Shown here: positions 1-10,996 of the stretch, piece by piece
Layout of the letters: each line of letters starts with the position of its first letter
Position numbering within the stretch: position 1 is the first letter of the stretch
Assembly (NCBI GenBank): GCA_001466705.2
Contig: LATX02000010.1
Coordinates: 62,001 to 126,000 of the forward strand
Source: Moniliophthora roreri
Lineage: Eukaryota; Basidiomycota; Agaricomycetes; Agaricales; Marasmiaceae
Length of the DNA stretch: 64,000 nucleotides
Reading direction: 5' to 3'
Notes under the pieces: generated by a model
What the model saw: the letters and a program-made list of their open reading frames with translations, nothing else
Told to the model about the DNA's origin: nothing
Databases searched by the model: none
Translations under genes and position numbers: made by a program

Positions 1-141
1 TCCAAAGAAATTACACACAGCAACCGCCAAGAAAGTTTTTGAAAAGTCCAAAGTAAAAAGATTCAAGAACGAGGAAGCTGGACGCAAATGCAGATCGTCG
101 GATGCCCGGAATCCATATCTCATTCCATGCCGACGTACCCT

Positions 142-1434
142 TCAAGGCTTCCCAAACACCAGCTTTCCGACGCCGGTCTCACTGGCGGCCTTGTCAACTT
201 CCACGCCAATCAGCCTCGTTTTCCCGCCTAACCAGTCGATCCGCTTTACACCCTGATCCCACCCGCCTCCGGTCGCACGACACCTGTTTTCATACGCCTT
301 GGTCGCCTTCCGCTGGGCTCGACTCCCAGTGCCAAGAGCATTCCACTCCTCCTTCGTCACCCGAGCATTGAGCGTATTGTACACTGCATGAAGCACGTCC
401 AAGTTGCTGACTGGTGCACCTTTTGGAGTACTAGAACCAATGTAGAACTTGGCGGCAGACTTGGGTTGTGATGACGCTGAGCCAGCTTGAACGACAACCG
501 TCCATGGGAACTTGTCACTCCGAAGCACAAGTTGACCTGATGTTGGAGGATCGGTGGCACTTTGTGTAAGCGTATGCGAAGGAACGGACGTGCGGGTATT
601 TCGGTCCACGATTGTCCTGGAGGAGGGAGCGTACATCACGTCATACGAAATTGGGGCGCGACTGTGGTGACTCGCCGCCAGAAGTGGATGCATATGGAGT
701 GTTTGAGCCCGCTTGGGGTTTACGAAAGAGACATGTGGTCCTTGAGTTAGAGCAGAATAAGTATACAAAAAACTAAGCGAGATGTAATTAAGATGAACAT
801 ACGAGGACCGTCCACGGGCTTCTGACCGGCATGCCAAGTATGAGTCTGCTTCAATGCAGGCCGAGACGCGACACTGCCTGAGCTTGAAGTTCGAGGAGGT
901 GCAGGCGTATAATGACTCTGATGACTGTTGATTGACGTTGAAGACGGGGGATAAATCGACGAGTTTGAATTGGAGCGAGAACTGGGCTGGGAAGAGGCTG
1001 AAGGAGTGTAAATCGGATATGGGAAGTCTACGTGAGAGTGAATCAGTCGTTTCGAAAATCGCTCTGAGTATGACTGAATACGTACATTTGTCTCCCGATT
1101 TATAACTAACGGTACCCGAAGGAGTACGCGGACGAGAACCCGAGGAGCCAGAACGGTTTTGGCTTTTAACGGTCGAAGAATCGTAGGTGTTGTATCGAAG
1201 TGGAGACGGCCTCGTCGGAAATGTGGTGGGGCTATGACTTCTACCATTAGAAGTCGAGCTAACCGCGGATGGCGATGTGTATATATACGTCGTAGGAACT
1301 TGTCTTCCAACTTGCACCTGCGGGGTTGGTACTGGTACAGAACGAGAACGAGTGTGAGATTTGGAACGGTCGCGTTCCGCATGCCGAGAGGACGAGGAGC
1401 CTCCGCCAAAAATGCTCCGCAAGTACGAGGTCAT
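142..1434 (-). CDS. DUF6699 domain protein with Ser/Arg-rich N-terminus
   Basis: The N-terminal half is low-complexity, rich in Ser, Arg, Pro and Thr, and opens with MTSYLRSIFGGG. The C-terminal third is ordered and carries the DUF6699 pattern: an HPLL start (HMHPLLAAS), an ISYDV strand, a PWTVVVQ strand, then a helix around VLHAVYNTLNARVTKEEW and a final RIDWLGG strand. Two short introns are needed. The first lies about 1030-1083, with a GTACGT donor and a CACGTAG acceptor. The second lies about 740-800, with a GTATGT donor and an AAG acceptor. Removing them joins the Ser-rich frame to the DUF6699 frame without a stop. The domain is common and often multi-copy in Agaricomycetes, and its function is unknown. 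The start is the ATG at 1434. Identification of the fold is good; no role is implied. Confidence 0.75.
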   Translation of the reverse strand: MTSYLRSIFGGGSSSSRHAERDRSKSHTRSRSVPVPTPQVQVGRQVPTTYIYTSPSAVSSTSNGRSHSPTTFPTRPSPLRYNTYDSSTVKSQNRSGSSGSRPRTPSGTVSYKSGDKCTYSVILRAIFETTDSLSRRLPISDLHSFSLFPAQFSLQFKLVDLSPVFNVNQQSSESLYACTSSNFKLRQCRVSACIEADSYLACRSEARGRSSYVHLNYISLSFLYTYSALTQGPHVSFVNPKRAQTLHMHPLLAASHHSRAPISYDVMYAPSSRTIVDRNTRTSVPSHTLTQSATDPPTSGQLVLRSDKFPWTVVVQAGSASSQPKSAAKFYIGSSTPKGAPVSNLDVLHAVYNTLNARVTKEEWNALGTGSRAQRKATKAYENRCRATGGGWDQGVKRIDWLGGKTRLIGVEVDKAASETGVGKLVFGKP

Positions 1435-2119
1435 GGTGCAGAGAGATTCAGAGTGGCAAGTGTCTTCGAGTGAGTGGGGATATCGAAGACAGATAAATTT
1501 TTCATTTCCAAGCCAAACCCTCTTATACCTATTGATCGTATGCCGCGTGTTGAACTAAGTCGATCCACGAGAATTCTAGGGTTCGTTCGATATGATGGGA
1601 TATGAGTAAATGAAGCAACTAGGGAGTCAAAAACAAAACAAACGCTCAGTTATGCGCCTCACCCCGCTTGTGTCCCGTCGGCTATGGCTAGTGAATAAGG
1701 GCCGGCTCGGCAATTTGATGTCAGCGGACCATTTTTGGACGGACCCTAAGCCTTCTTTCTGCCACGCTGCAGATATAGTTGCCTTTAGGAGCCGACGAAA
1801 TGAGCAAGCTGTACGTCCGTCGTGGTCCTACAAGACCTCTGCTGTGTCGTTGCTGTGTCAAGCTGTAAAACACAAGTTAAAATCTGTTGTACTGTTGTAA
1901 AGGGCTAATTGAAAATCACCATGGTGGGCGGAAGCTGGGGAGAGCTGCGTGCGGCGTGTCCGGGCCAAAAAAAAAATCGACTAGAATTAGGTAAAATAAT
2001 CTTCACTATTCGATAGATTACGCGCAGCCAATGTCAAAAAGATGATTCCACAACAGAGTTCCTGTTATGATGTGGGCCTCGAGGCTCGTTTAATGACACA
2101 ACTAGGTAGGTTTGGCGTG

Positions 2120-2330
2120 AATCGGGCTATTTTTTTCAGCCAGTGTGGAGTCATAGTTCAAGAAAATAACTACCGTACCACGATTAAAACACTGTTATCT
2201 CGGCTTCCTGACAATGCTGCACACGAGCTAGATGAAACATAAACAGCATCCTGGGAGTCGGGCACTCCATCTACGAGAACCACGCGTTAGTTTACTACAC
2301 GAGGATTGTTCACGGCGGAAATTAGATTTC
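2120..2330 (+). repeat. Diverged direct repeat, copy 1
   Basis: Shares ordered blocks with 2765-2945: GTCATAGT, then a CACGAGCT...ATGAA-CATAAACAGCATC block, then GATTGTTCA-GGCGG. Spacing between blocks is similar, with many substitutions and small indels. This fits an old duplication or two decayed copies of an unidentified element. Confidence 0.5.
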
Positions 2331-2764
2331 TTTTCCAGGGGCTATCGCTACCATACCTGCCATGGGAAACAGACGCATTGAAAACGCAGAGGAACGAAAA
2401 TGAGTAAAGACCGCCGGCCGAATTATTACACGTTTCAAGACGGGCCGTCTAGTATAGTAGGCAATGAACCCGCCCGAAATTGCAATTCAAAAGGCGTGTA
2501 CTGTAGGCACGAACATTGTATATGTCCTCAATCCTCCACCGCTTCTAGAATGATATGATACGTACAGCACTTATTATCCGCTGTTCCAAACAACGAGGCA
2601 TGCTCAACCTGTTTAAGAACCTCTGAACGTGCTTGATCTGCACAACTTGCACACCGTAAGGCTGAGAAAGAACGTAACCCGTCAGCATACACTAGCGAAC
2701 TTGGGAGAAAACTACAAACACTACTGGGTTCACGCGGCCGCGCCAGTCTAGCCTGTCACTACCG

Positions 2765-2945
2765 CGGGATCATTGTGACAACCACTGCTTGGTATCTCTG
2801 GTCAGGTGAAGTCATAGTGCAGGACCACCATATCATAATCGTACCGGTGACACGAGCTGTATGAACCATAAACAGCATCTTGTGACGCTCCTGGAATGAC
2901 CACGGGCCAGGTTCCGAGTTTAAGATTGTTCATGGCGGCTCGATT
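2765..2945 (+). repeat. Diverged direct repeat, copy 2
   Basis: Second copy of the repeat at 2120-2330, in the same orientation about 640 bp downstream. It retains the CATAAACAGCATC core and the ATTGTTCATGGCGG block. No coding capacity or terminal structure is visible. Confidence 0.5.
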
Positions 2946-4304
2946 CTCCTAAGAGACGAATGAACGTGACACTTCAACAATTTGGGAGCGAGCCCAACCA
3001 GAAGTGCAACCGAAAACCAAGTTAATGTATCTGTCATGGTCCCAGAATGATTTCAGAGTCCATCCAATTCTGTCTGTCTAGGGGGAAGACTAAGAACGAC
3101 GAATTGGTATGGAAACGACTGCACACCTCAGCTTCCCGACTGTTGAGTACGTTGACATTGAACATGTCTCGGTCTAGTTCGGCGAATAATCGGTTTCCAA
3201 TACTTCTGCCTGCCTGAAAACGAAAAACTCAGAATCAAGGGTCACAAATGTTCATTGTCGATTATAGCGGTTTCGAGCCAGTACACAAAGTAGATGAAAT
3301 GAAACGAGCTTTGGATTGCGAAACTGTGGAGATACAGCGTCTAAAGAGAGGTGTGATTCATTGCTCTTGCTTCTTTTCTCGGAGCTCGCGAATCTGTCTC
3401 GACTGATAAACAGCTAATCAGAATAGCTTCCAAGTGACAGCCCGAGTAACACACACCTGGAACGTCCATGAATCCATGTCCTTCTGGGGGAGTTGGTATC
3501 GATTCTACAGTGCATCAAATGAGTAAACAGAAGGTTATTGAGCCAAGAAAGAGTATACGGACCTCTCTCTGGGAACTGTACTGAAAGACACCGTACGTGA
3601 TTACACCCACTCCCAAAGCGTAGATGAATGTGTTTGACTTCCAATTTGAGGGTCTGACCCACCAGCCACCTATTCAGAGAAAGACGGATTGAAATTGAGA
3701 GAAAAAGGACATGAATGTTGAGCTTGCGGAGGTCGGACCAGGAGTAGACTGAACGCACCGGCTGGTGACCAGACATGCTTCGGGTAAGGATATCTTGCAC
3801 CTCCACCCTGTGGATTATTTGCATAAGTCCAGTGATTTTCAGAAGAACATAGATGACTTGCCATTGTATAAGATGATGTCGAGAACGTTGAAGACGATGA
3901 GCAAACGCCTTCACCCGATTCGCCGCGAAATTCAGATTAGGGTTAGGGTTGGCGCTACCCTGCTCCCCGCTTCCTGCGAATTCAATGTTCTTCCCTTCAG
4001 CGCTTCAACCCACTCAATAACGATCTAGGCTGCATTGAGGTATTCAGTATTGAAAGGAAGAGATCTAAGATTCAGAGCTTATTAGATGCGTAAGATAGTC
4101 GTGAAATTTCGTAGCGCTCGTCAACAGTCGTGAATAAAGATAATAATGCAACAATACAAAGAAACATATAACCGTGGCAGCAAGAACGTGAAAAGTCGGA
4201 CAAAAGTAGTGTGTCGTGGCGTGGTATCGGAGGGACGTAGGGTAATGCAACAACTGATGTAGCGGAACCAAAGAAACCGAAAAAATGCGGTGAAGAGAAT
4301 TTCA

Positions 4305-4830
4305 TCACGATTTGGACTGTATGCTTTCGCTTTGCCCTCGAGGTCGAGTGTCAACACCGCTCAATGGTGATCGTTTTGGTAGAGAAAGGTCATCATGAGA
4401 GCCGTGTTTGAAAAAATCGTCTTCGCCTTCATACGGGGATGACGAGGCATTTATCTGTAAATGTGGTCAGTCAAAGGCATCTCGGTGAACAATAAGGATT
4501 ACTCACCCATTGGCCCAGTACATCTCCCAACCTGGCTGCCTCCTCTGGACTGAATGAGCACTCCGTGCCCTTTTCTGCATGCAATCTCAGCAGCTCGCTC
4601 AGCGACCTCTTGCCTTTTCCGCCCTTTTCCGCCTTGGGTGTACCTTCTGCTTCTCCATTTCCAGGGAAGACGACCGAATTTCGAGGGGTTTGTGAGGAGT
4701 GCCCATCTTCCGAGGTTGAAGCAGAGCCCAGATTCATTGAACGATCCCAATCCTCGTTTGTCGAGTCGTTGGAATTGACCGAAAGTTTGGACATGGAAAA
4801 TTCGGCAGAGTCAACGCTATCATTCGACAT
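4305..4830 (-). CDS. Small conserved basidiomycete protein, unknown function
   Basis: Two exons give about 158 aa. Exon 1 (4507-4830) has an acidic Ser/Asn-rich N-terminus, then a basic KGGKGKRSLSELL segment and a helix LRLHAEKGTECSFSPEEAARL ending DVLGQW. An intron at 4455-4506 (GTGAGT donor, TTTACAG acceptor) joins in phase to INASSSPYEGEDDFF. This SLSELLRLHAEKG...EEA-RL-DVLGQWIN-SSSPYEGEDDFF pattern is one I associate with a conserved short protein in mushroom genomes. No catalytic motif is visible. The unspliced reading would end in a short unrelated tail (SNPYCSPRCL), which supports the intron. The stop is predicted at 4305-4307. The protein is probably regulatory or intrinsically disordered; no function is assigned. 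Confidence 0.7.
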
Positions 4831-6015
4831 TGTTTCGTGAAGGGTGTGTTGTATGTAGGAATTAGGTGGAAAATAGGCGCCAAGTTGTGCAGACTCTGTC
4901 TGACAAGCTTGACTCGACCGCTGCTGATTAAATATCGCGATGTCCCTGGAAAAATATCAGCGCACGATAAGTTGTTGCAAGAAATGAGTTCACAACCTCT
5001 CGGGATCGCTTGCGTCTAGGTCAAGAAAAGTGGAAAAAGGAGAAAAGGGACGGCGGGGGATGGTGGGAGAAGGCAAGAGTAAACAAGGTCGCGTAGCGCG
5101 TCGTTTGATCAACAACAAATGCTCATTATCCACCACAAGCGATTAAGGCAAATAGGTTATGCCTCGTTTATCTACAGTTTACACTGTTCCCTGTATCAAT
5201 ACTGAGCATGGCTGGTGCGCACAGGTTCAACATATCGGGCGGTACCGACCATGCAACTACACAGCATTAGGCTACAAGCCGTACTAGTCGAACTGTTCGC
5301 CCTTGAGGCTTGATGACAGCAGATTGGGATAGTGCTCATCGATGCTGCCATGACTTTTGGGGTTCTACCTATAAGTGAATGTCCGGGCGAAGAGAGATTT
5401 GGCAGCAAGATGATGCAGAAGATCGGAGGGTGTCACGTGATCCGACGCGACGTGTGTAGCTGTAGCAAACAAAGGTAGTGTTTTTGGTAGTGTAGTGCAG
5501 AGATAGTGCATACTACAAACCCCCCAAGTTAAATGGTCAATTGAGCGTCAAATCAGCCGTACGAATGAGGACTCGGGAGTGAGAACGGGTGAGAATCATA
5601 ATGGGAACGACCCAAGGCTGACCACGTGATCCGCCGGGGCGTTCGGGACCCGGAAACTGAGGCTGAACGTTTTGACGAACGACGACACCCTTCCAAATCG
5701 CTCAATCAAATGTTTCCCGGTAAGCCCTTACCCTGTCCTACAGGAATAGTTACCGAATATCTTTTTCTTATATTCTAAACCGCTCTATTAGATCGGTATC
5801 GAGGATGTAGTCCGAAACGGGTGATTATTGCACCTCGCGAAGCTTTACTCTTCACAAAACTCACATAACTAGTTTCCACGAGCTTCCATCCTGAGGCTCG
5901 TTATAGTGATGATCGGTATCTTTGTTGAATCAAGATTTTGAACACTGGGATTTGCCGGCTCAAGTTCGTTAAGTATTTGAAATGCGATATTCGATCTGAA
6001 CTTTAACCAAGTCCC
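4831..6015. other. Intergenic region between divergent genes
   Basis: About 1.2 kb between the small conserved gene (minus) and the RdRP gene (plus). The short ORFs here show no family features. It should contain both promoters. An ATG at 5709 followed by a GTAAGC donor-like site could be an extra upstream 5' exon of the RdRP gene, but no open exon linking it to 6016 is convincing. Confidence 0.5.
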
Positions 6016-9000
6016 ATGTTGACAGTAAGTGCTCTCAAATGGCTTCAATGTCGTATTACTTATCCTTTTTTTCAGGAGCCACCAAAAACACCTAAATTTA
6101 AACCTTCGCTACGCCCTCTGGACGCCTCTGTTGACTCTAGAGACGTGAAAAGGAGGCGTCTGGATTCACAAGTGTCTGTTGTACTGGAAACTGAGAATGG
6201 TGCGAAACCGATTATCATAGTATGTTCTCGTCCTTTTTTCTTGTTCCGTCCAAATGTGCATCGTTTGTCAGGCCAGCGACCCAACCCTCCAACCTCTGTT
6301 CCAAAAGTATCGGACACCATCGGCGGTTCAGTATGAGATCGCTCGAATACTCAGTGCAAAAAATAAGGATTCCGATGTGCAGAGTCTTACGGAACCCTTA
6401 TTTCAGATTTACCAGCTCATGAACTCATCAAAAAAGCCCAATTTCGACGGCGTAGCAAAACTACACGCTCACGTCAATGTTATGTACGATGGTCGAATTT
6501 CGGAGAAGGAGTATTTGGCGACGGTATGTCGCGTTCCCTATTACGTGCAATAAGCGGCTGATGCCTTGTTGCAGGCACCTTGGTCAGAATTGGACCTCGA
6601 GGAACGCGTGCTTTCGAGAAATCAACTCGGAGGCGTGGGTCACACAGCTCTCACCCCACAAGAAATCGAGATTTTCGGCAACGACCTACTCCCGAGCGAG
6701 CGAGCTACTGGACTGTATTGTGGTGGCAAGATCGATTTCATCGGTCGGGTCGAGAAAGAAGGCGGTTCGTATCGTATTCGCCTTGAGCGTGCCAGCAAAG
6801 GACCTTCCAATAAAGCCAAGCGACGATTCGGCTCTCGCAACTTCTTGAAGATCAAGATTCCATCAGGGGTCTTCAAATCTCAGAATGAAATTGACACATG
6901 CTTTCAACGTCCATTCGTTATGTGGGAGTCTGTCTTCCGAGCGTTCCTCGGCAAGGAAGACACCGTGCTTTTGGTCCGAACGAACGAAACGTATTGTGGT
7001 GGTCGCTTCGGCACGGATATGAACCGCACGAGCATGTCACTTTACCAGTTCATTAACTGGTTCAATCCATCAAAAGATAATGATAAACAGGTGTGCATTT
7101 CGTTGATTAACACTACACAGAATTTCTGAACATCGGTTGTCTTAAGGTGTTGTGCAAATGGTCTTCCCGGATGGCGCTGCTTTGGTCGTCATCCGTCCCG
7201 GGGCCCCAGCTTCTGCATAAGGACATCCATTTCATCGACGATGAGGGTGAGTGGTCTTCACCTCACCATTTTCTGCTCTTACCAAGGCAACTATACAGTG
7301 TCTTGTGAGGGCTCGGATATGACGGATGGTTGTGGTTTCGGTAACCTCTCTCTCTTTAAAGCAATTCAAGAAAGGTTCGGACTGGAAGAATTACCTTGTG
7401 CTATTCAATGTCGTGTCGCAGGTTCCAAGGTTAGTTTCAGATAACCATTGTCTGTTTCATTGAAAATGTATGGCGCCCTTGGGTAGGGCATGCTTCTTTG
7501 GAACGAAGATAAAGAAGACAGCGGTTCTCCGCAGGTCTGGCTGCGCAAATCGCAGCGCAAAGTCCAGTACCCGATATCCCTGGCTCAAGAGCCCTCACAT
7601 CGAACCATCGACGTCCTGCGTGTATCTCGCATCCGTTCTCCCGCTCGTCTTTCGATTGAGGTCATCACGAACCTCCATCACAACGGAGTGCCGGCATCAG
7701 TTTTCACCAACTTTCTCAAATCCAACCTCGAGGATGCGATAGGGCCGATGCTCGCCTGGGATCTTGACAAGGATCCAGATGCTATGATCAAACTCTGGCA
7801 TACAATCGAACAAACGGAAAACGTTCTGCTGGCTCGGCGTGCAAGGCAGTCGGTAACTGACATCCGGTTCCGTGGGTTTCACGACAAAGAGAAGGACGAG
7901 GTCCTCGATGATGAGGATGATTTGGATGAGAATAATGGCGGACAACAACACTCGACGGCATGGTGGCCCGACCCAAATTCCCATTGTCCTTCATCCATCG
8001 CCGAGACCGTGATGGAGCTCGTTGCAGCTGGGTTTACACCTCAGGGCTGTCTTTTCATGCGGAACAAGATTTATCAGTTAGTCAAAGGTCAGATTAAACG
8101 CAAGTGCACTAAACAGAACTTCGACGTGTCTATGAGCGCGGGTGCGTTTGCAGTTCCAGGTATGTAAACGTGCGGTCACAATTGATCAGAGCAACGAATC
8201 CTGACATTCATCATAGACCCTTATGGTGTTTTAGAGGAAGGCCAAATTCACTTCAAGAGTTCTCGGCGCGAATTTCTCAAACCGAACGGCCTGGCCACGG
8301 ACATTCTTGAAGGTCCGGTCTTGGTAGGCTATTGCACTCCTAGATATGCGCCCTTGAACTTACACTACTCTTCGTAGATTACCCGGAATCCATGTAAAGT
8401 GCCGACGGATGTTCAGAAGGTGCATACTAGGTATACTTTGTCATTGCTTTCCGCTGACCGGATCCTTTAGGTCACCGCAGTGTCCCATCCCAAGCTTAGC
8501 AACATAGTCAATGTTGTTGTCTTCTCTATTAAGGGTAAACGTCGGCTGATCGACTTTCTGGCTGGCGGTAGGTTCAGTTTCAGTCTATTGTGTCACTCGG
8601 TGACTAACTTTGTCCCTACAGGTGACTATGATGGCGATAGAGCAACCGTGTTCTGGAATCCCCAGATTGTAGAGCCTTTCACCAATGCCGATGAACAATT
8701 CTCAAAGGAACCTCCAGATGTAGAGGCAGCGTTTACCTTGGAAAACAGTCTGTCCGTGAATGAATTCAATACGAAAGCGGCGGAATCTAAAAAAACTGAG
8801 CTTGAGATTGCTGTCGATCTGCAGCATTACCTTCTTGGTGGCCTTCGAGACCCTCATCTCATTGGGACCTACTCCTTCATACATGAAAAATCCATGTATG
8901 TATATGGATATGGGCACCCCATCACGGTCGCAAATGCCTACAAGTGAGGTCCACGAATAACGTTTCAGTCCATTGTTAATCTTTGAATATAGGTTTTGTG

Positions 9001-9752
9001 CTGTCATGGATGCTCCAAAAAGTGGGCGAAAGCTCATCGACAGGATCCTACGCAGAGATAGAAGTCTTTTTCCGCACGAAAAGGTTCTTCCGTGGAAGAA
9101 AACAATCGACCGGTTGTCAGGGACAACGTCAAAGGAAATGGGCACCAGTACTATAGAACTTCGTCGTGCCGGGGACCAGAACCCTTTCATCATGGATGTA
9201 CTAGCTCGGGAAGCAGAAGGACTTTACAAATCCTGGATGACTCGGGCGGAGTCAATTTTTGATACTGATAAGTCCTCAGATCCTATCTGCAAGACATTCC
9301 TCCGCGGTGCAGACAAGGATTTATTGGCACCGTGGGAGTTTTATCAGGCGAAAGCAGTTGGAAAGCCGCATACCTTCAACGACCTGCAGACCATCAAGAA
9401 CCACGTAGAGAGTGTATGGGTGGAGTTCCAGGAGAAGTATGATATGTCGTTCACAGGGAAGGACATAGTGAAGCGCCAGGACACTTTGCGAAGGCTTTCC
9501 AAAGCCTTCATTTCGTCTCCCAAACCAGATGATCTCGAAAGCGTCATGGACGAGGGGACGATTGCCCGCCTTCGAGCATCCTATGCCTATCACTTCCTCA
9601 AGTCAAACACGGGAAAACAGTTCCCATGGTTGATGGCTTTCGATGAACTGTGCCTTATTAAGGCCAAGAAATCGAAATCGGGCTTCAGGGCCATTATCAT
9701 GAACTTTGCCGACGTTTTGAAGGTCCCAAGAGCAGTGATAGTGCGAACATAG
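6016..9752 (+). CDS. RNA-dependent RNA polymerase (RNA silencing), QDE-1/RDR type
   Basis: Cellular RdRP that would copy single-stranded RNA into dsRNA for Dicer in quelling or meiotic silencing. I splice about 12 exons into roughly 1,060 aa. The catalytic signature is GGDYDGD, encoded near 8622-8640, with an intron splitting the second Gly; DxDGD binds the catalytic metal. Other family-like segments are YCGGKIDFIGRV, FSIKGKRRLIDFLAGG just before the catalytic motif, and GRKLIDRI in the neck region. ATG 6016 lies in a 9-nt first exon (M-L-T) followed by GTAAGT; the next exon begins EPPKTPKF. Later donor/acceptor pairs keep the frame throughout, including exons starting VLCKW, GNYTVSCEG, GMLLWNEDK, DPYGVLEEG, ITRNPCK and VTAVSHPKL. 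The N-terminus is short compared with many fungal RdRPs, so an additional upstream exon is possible. The C-terminus at 9752 is secure. Confidence 0.88.
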
Positions 9753-10100
9753 GGCACCACTTAACTACTCGTTGATATATCGCTTCCTCTTGTTTAATTT
9801 TGTGTTAGCATAGTTCGAGGTTTTCATTTAAGTTACGTGCCACATTCCTGTACAATGTACTCTACAGTTCTTCCACATGAATACTTACATGTTATCGGTT
9901 GCGACGAACGTCCGAATCCGAACGAGAAGTTGAACGTCAAACAGGAACTAGAACACGGAAGAAACGTGGGTGACGACGAAGTAACGGTGATGTCAAGCTT
10001 TGGCTCAAACTTCGGGCTTTCCCAGCTCAATAAAAGCCAGAAGGCGGCTTTATGCTTGAACTGTACCTCCCAACCTTCTCAACTCCACTGACACGCTCCA

Positions 10101-10822
10101 ATGCTGACCATGGTGCAGTCCACCTCTCCCTACCGTCTGAACCAACTCAACATCCGCCCCAGGTTGAAGAAGGAATCTATCAAATCAAGAACATCGAGAC
10201 GAGCACTATCGTGCACACGTTTAAAGAGGGCGAGAATGTCATTGTAGCTGGCGCTCCAATTCGTTACGCAGACCCTGGTGTCGCTGGCCTCGTGGGTTTC
10301 CTTCTGGTTAGCGGTCGTCCTAAACTAACCACTGTTCGCTTAGTGGCTTGTCAGTGCCCCTCAGGACTCGCCCAAGAGCAATTTACGTGTTCTCAAGAAT
10401 ATCAGTTTGAACAGTGCTGTATCTGTCGGTGTGGAAGTGAATCAAAGCAATGCCCTCTCCCTAACGCTCGCTAACCTAGGAGTGCCCTAGGATTCTGGCG
10501 TGCAAACGATGGGCAAACCAGTACCGTTTATCATCGAACCGGTGGATACAGACGTCCCAGGGCATCTGGCTTTCATGGTAAGTCCAATACCCCTGTGTCC
10601 CTTACTGCCCTGCGATGTTTCTTGCAGATTAAACACCCTGATAATGAACGGGTATGGACCATTCCAAGACAGCCTTTCATTCGCGGTGATGTCGGTTATT
10701 CCCACTTAGGATCGAAGTTTATTCATCTAACTTAACTCCATCCATAGGTTCACCTTCGGCCAAGAAGTGGAGAGGATAGGCAGAAGTGGTTGTTTGTGAA
10801 GCAAGAGCAAGAGGCCAAGTAG
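10101..10822 (+). CDS. Probable beta-trefoil protease inhibitor (MEROPS I66-like)
   Basis: Small mushroom-type inhibitor of serine proteases, by resemblance. The core begins VEEGIYQIKNIETS, as in I66 proteins that open with a GxYxIxN strand. It continues with GLWLVSAPQD, PVPFIIEPVDTD, ERVWTIPRQPF and RSGEDRQKWLF, the Trp-anchored strands expected of a beta-trefoil. Introns at 10293-10343, 10437-10490, 10578-10627 and 10691-10747 all keep frame. The third-last exon reading contains an in-frame TAG unless the 54-nt intron at 10437-10490 is removed. The start is uncertain: ATG 10101 (MLTM) spliced to VEEG at about 10164 is plausible, and an unspliced start upstream at 10052 is the alternative. 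No signal peptide is seen, as is usual for these cytosolic fruiting-body inhibitors. Confident of an inhibitor-like trefoil, less of the subfamily. Confidence 0.55.
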
Positions 10823-10996
10823 TGTCGAGGTAGATATAGCATCTTCAGGACTATGTCGGACAAACGTAGACAGAAAGAGAAGAACAGTATTGGATTCACG
10901 TATTGACGTACATTCCGTATCTTAATGGGTAGCGCGATAGCAGCGACAATAATCAATGCGAAGTACACTTCCGCACAGTTGCCCAACTAAAGCTGT

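Larger units (their letters stand above)
1435..4304. other. Gene-poor stretch with no supported gene
   Basis: About 2.9 kb without an ORF that looks coding on either strand. The open frames are short, lack family motifs and do not join across plausible introns. The stretch holds a diverged direct repeat (about 2120-2330 and 2765-2945) and a short TTAGGG run at 3937-3950. It may contain old repeat remains or non-coding transcripts, which cannot be judged from sequence alone. Confidence 0.6.

Noticed and set aside
747..1409. Separate minus-strand gene overlapping the DUF6699 gene
   Set aside because: Only the middle part of this frame is coding, as an internal exon of the DUF6699 gene. Introns on both sides link it to the other frame.
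10437..10490. In-frame TAG suggesting a pseudogenised protease inhibitor
   Set aside because: The stop lies inside a 54-nt intron with a CTAAC-type branch site and CTAG acceptor. Removal restores an uninterrupted frame.
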